57,130 bases of DNA from Lysobacter daejeonensis GH1-9. GTDB taxonomy: Bacteria > Pseudomonadota > Gammaproteobacteria > Xanthomonadales > Xanthomonadaceae. Location: assembly GCF_000768355.1 (NCBI RefSeq), contig NZ_AVPU01000020.1:1-57130 (forward strand), given 5' to 3'. Both the position numbers and the translations under genes were made by a program. Shown here one piece after another: positions 56,694 to 57,130 of this stretch; within the stretch, counting starts at the first letter, position 1, and the number at the start of each line of letters is the position of its first letter. The notes under the pieces are model-generated. The model made no database searches. It was not told where the DNA came from and saw only the letters and a list, made by a program, of their open reading frames with translations.

Positions 56694-57127
56694 TAGCGGC
56701 AGGAGCCCGGCGCGTACTTGGTGGTACCGGTCGAGGTGCAGACCCACTGGATGTCGCCCGAGGTGGCGTTGCGGTTGCCGGTGAGGACCAGGGTCACGTC
56801 GCCGCTGCCGCCGGTCTTGGTGGCCGGGGCAACGATGTTCAGCACGGCGCTGGTTGCGCTGCTGCTAGCCAGAGTCGGCGCATCGCAGTAAGTGCTGGCT
56901 TGGGTGTCGACGCCAGCAGCCGCCATCGAGGTCGGGAATGCAGTCTTGGCCGAGCGGTACTCAGCAAAGGCAGTCTTCGAGGGGGCGAGCAGATTGGCGC
57001 ACTCGGAGACCTTAGCGCGGATCGAATAGTCCTGGTAGGCCGGGATCGCGATGGCCAGCAGGATGCCCAGGATCGCGATGACGATCATCAGTTCGATCAG
57101 GGTGAAGCCTTGCATGTTCTTCTTCAT
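56693..57127 (-). CDS. pilA: Type IV major pilin PilA
   Basis: 144-residue prepilin with a seven-residue leader (MKKNMQG) cut by PilD after G7, giving mature F1 with the conserved E5 ([27 protein letters not shown]). The C-terminal disulfide loop is probably C130-C143; C43 and C81 may form a second pair. The Ser/Thr-rich segments at 87-93 and 131-136 and the exposed loops could accept O-linked sugar. It lies 15.6 kb from pilB with the glycan island between. The window ends three bases before its start, so promoter and any sigma-54 site cannot be seen. Confidence 0.97.
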   Translation of the reverse strand: MKKNMQGFTLIELMIVIAILGILLAIAIPAYQDYSIRAKVSECANLLAPSKTAFAEYRSAKTAFPTSMAAAGVDTQASTYCDAPTLASSSATSAVLNIVAPATKTGGSGDVTLVLTGNRNATSGDIQWVCTSTGTTKYAPGSCR

Positions 57128-57130
57128 TGG

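Noticed and set aside
1-57130. CRISPR arrays, tRNA and rRNA genes.
   Set aside because: No regularly spaced repeats and no tRNA- or rRNA-like sequence found on reading; RNase P RNA and the FMN riboswitch are the only structured RNAs I can identify with confidence.

Overview
The window is one continuous, gene-dense stretch of a high-GC gammaproteobacterial chromosome, most likely Xanthomonadaceae/Lysobacteraceae (Lysobacter, Luteimonas, Stenotrophomonas or Xanthomonas-like). This rests on gene order and on several family habits: glyA-nrdR-ribD-rib-nusB-thiL, rsmI divergent from lpoA-yraN, a dcw cluster with no murD between mraY and ftsW, lpxC-DUF721-M23-secA-Nudix-coaE followed by pilD-pilC-pilB, a RibB whose GTP cyclohydrolase II half has lost its zinc cysteines, TAGAAT-type -10 boxes and many GTG starts. 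I did no database search; names come from motifs and synteny.

Layout. (1) 1-8.2 kb: glyA, nrdR, ribD, a SAM methyltransferase with an apparent in-frame insertion, an FMN riboswitch, ribE-ribBX, ribH, nusB, thiL. (2) 8.2-12 kb, minus strand: lpoA-yraN-FAD oxidase-UDG-like glycosylase, divergent from rsmI. (3) 13.0-13.3 kb: RNase P RNA. (4) 13.5-30.8 kb: the division and cell-wall (dcw) cluster mraZ-rsmH-ftsL-ftsI-murE-murF-mraY-ftsW-murG-murC-ddl-ftsQ-ftsA-ftsZ-lpxC. Start and stop codons overlap at most junctions from rsmH to ftsA. A promoter and a 10-bp-phased MraZ operator precede mraZ. (5) 30.9-37.2 kb: a possible small RNA, DUF721 (DciA-like), an M23 peptidase, secA with a terminator-like leader hairpin, a Nudix-ThiE fusion, coaE. 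(6) 37.2-41.1 kb, minus strand: pilB-pilC-pilD for type IV pili.

(7) 41.2-54.5 kb: an accessory glycan island lying between pilB and pilA. It has three plus-strand glycosyltransferases and eleven minus-strand genes, mostly overlapping: Wzx-type flippase, DUF268, GT11 fucosyltransferase-like, three further methyltransferases, three further glycosyltransferases, a cupin and a DegT aminotransferase. Base composition is visibly lower in GC than in the flanks. (8) 54.8-57.1 kb, minus strand: the major pilin gene pilA and, overlapping its stop codon, a 643-residue multispanning protein with a TPR-like tail and TMTC-like (GT-C) features.

How the parts may work together. The housekeeping blocks supply folate/riboflavin/thiamine steps, peptidoglycan precursors, the divisome and the Sec motor. 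The last third looks like a pilin decoration locus: a DPM1-like glycosyltransferase could make a polyprenyl-phosphate sugar, the island could build and flip a methylated, amino-sugar-containing glycan, and the GT-C-like membrane protein next to pilA could transfer sugar to pilin. The pilA terminator lies inside the first codons of that GT-C gene, which would set a high pilin to low transferase ratio. This is inference; it is the part of the window I think most worth testing.
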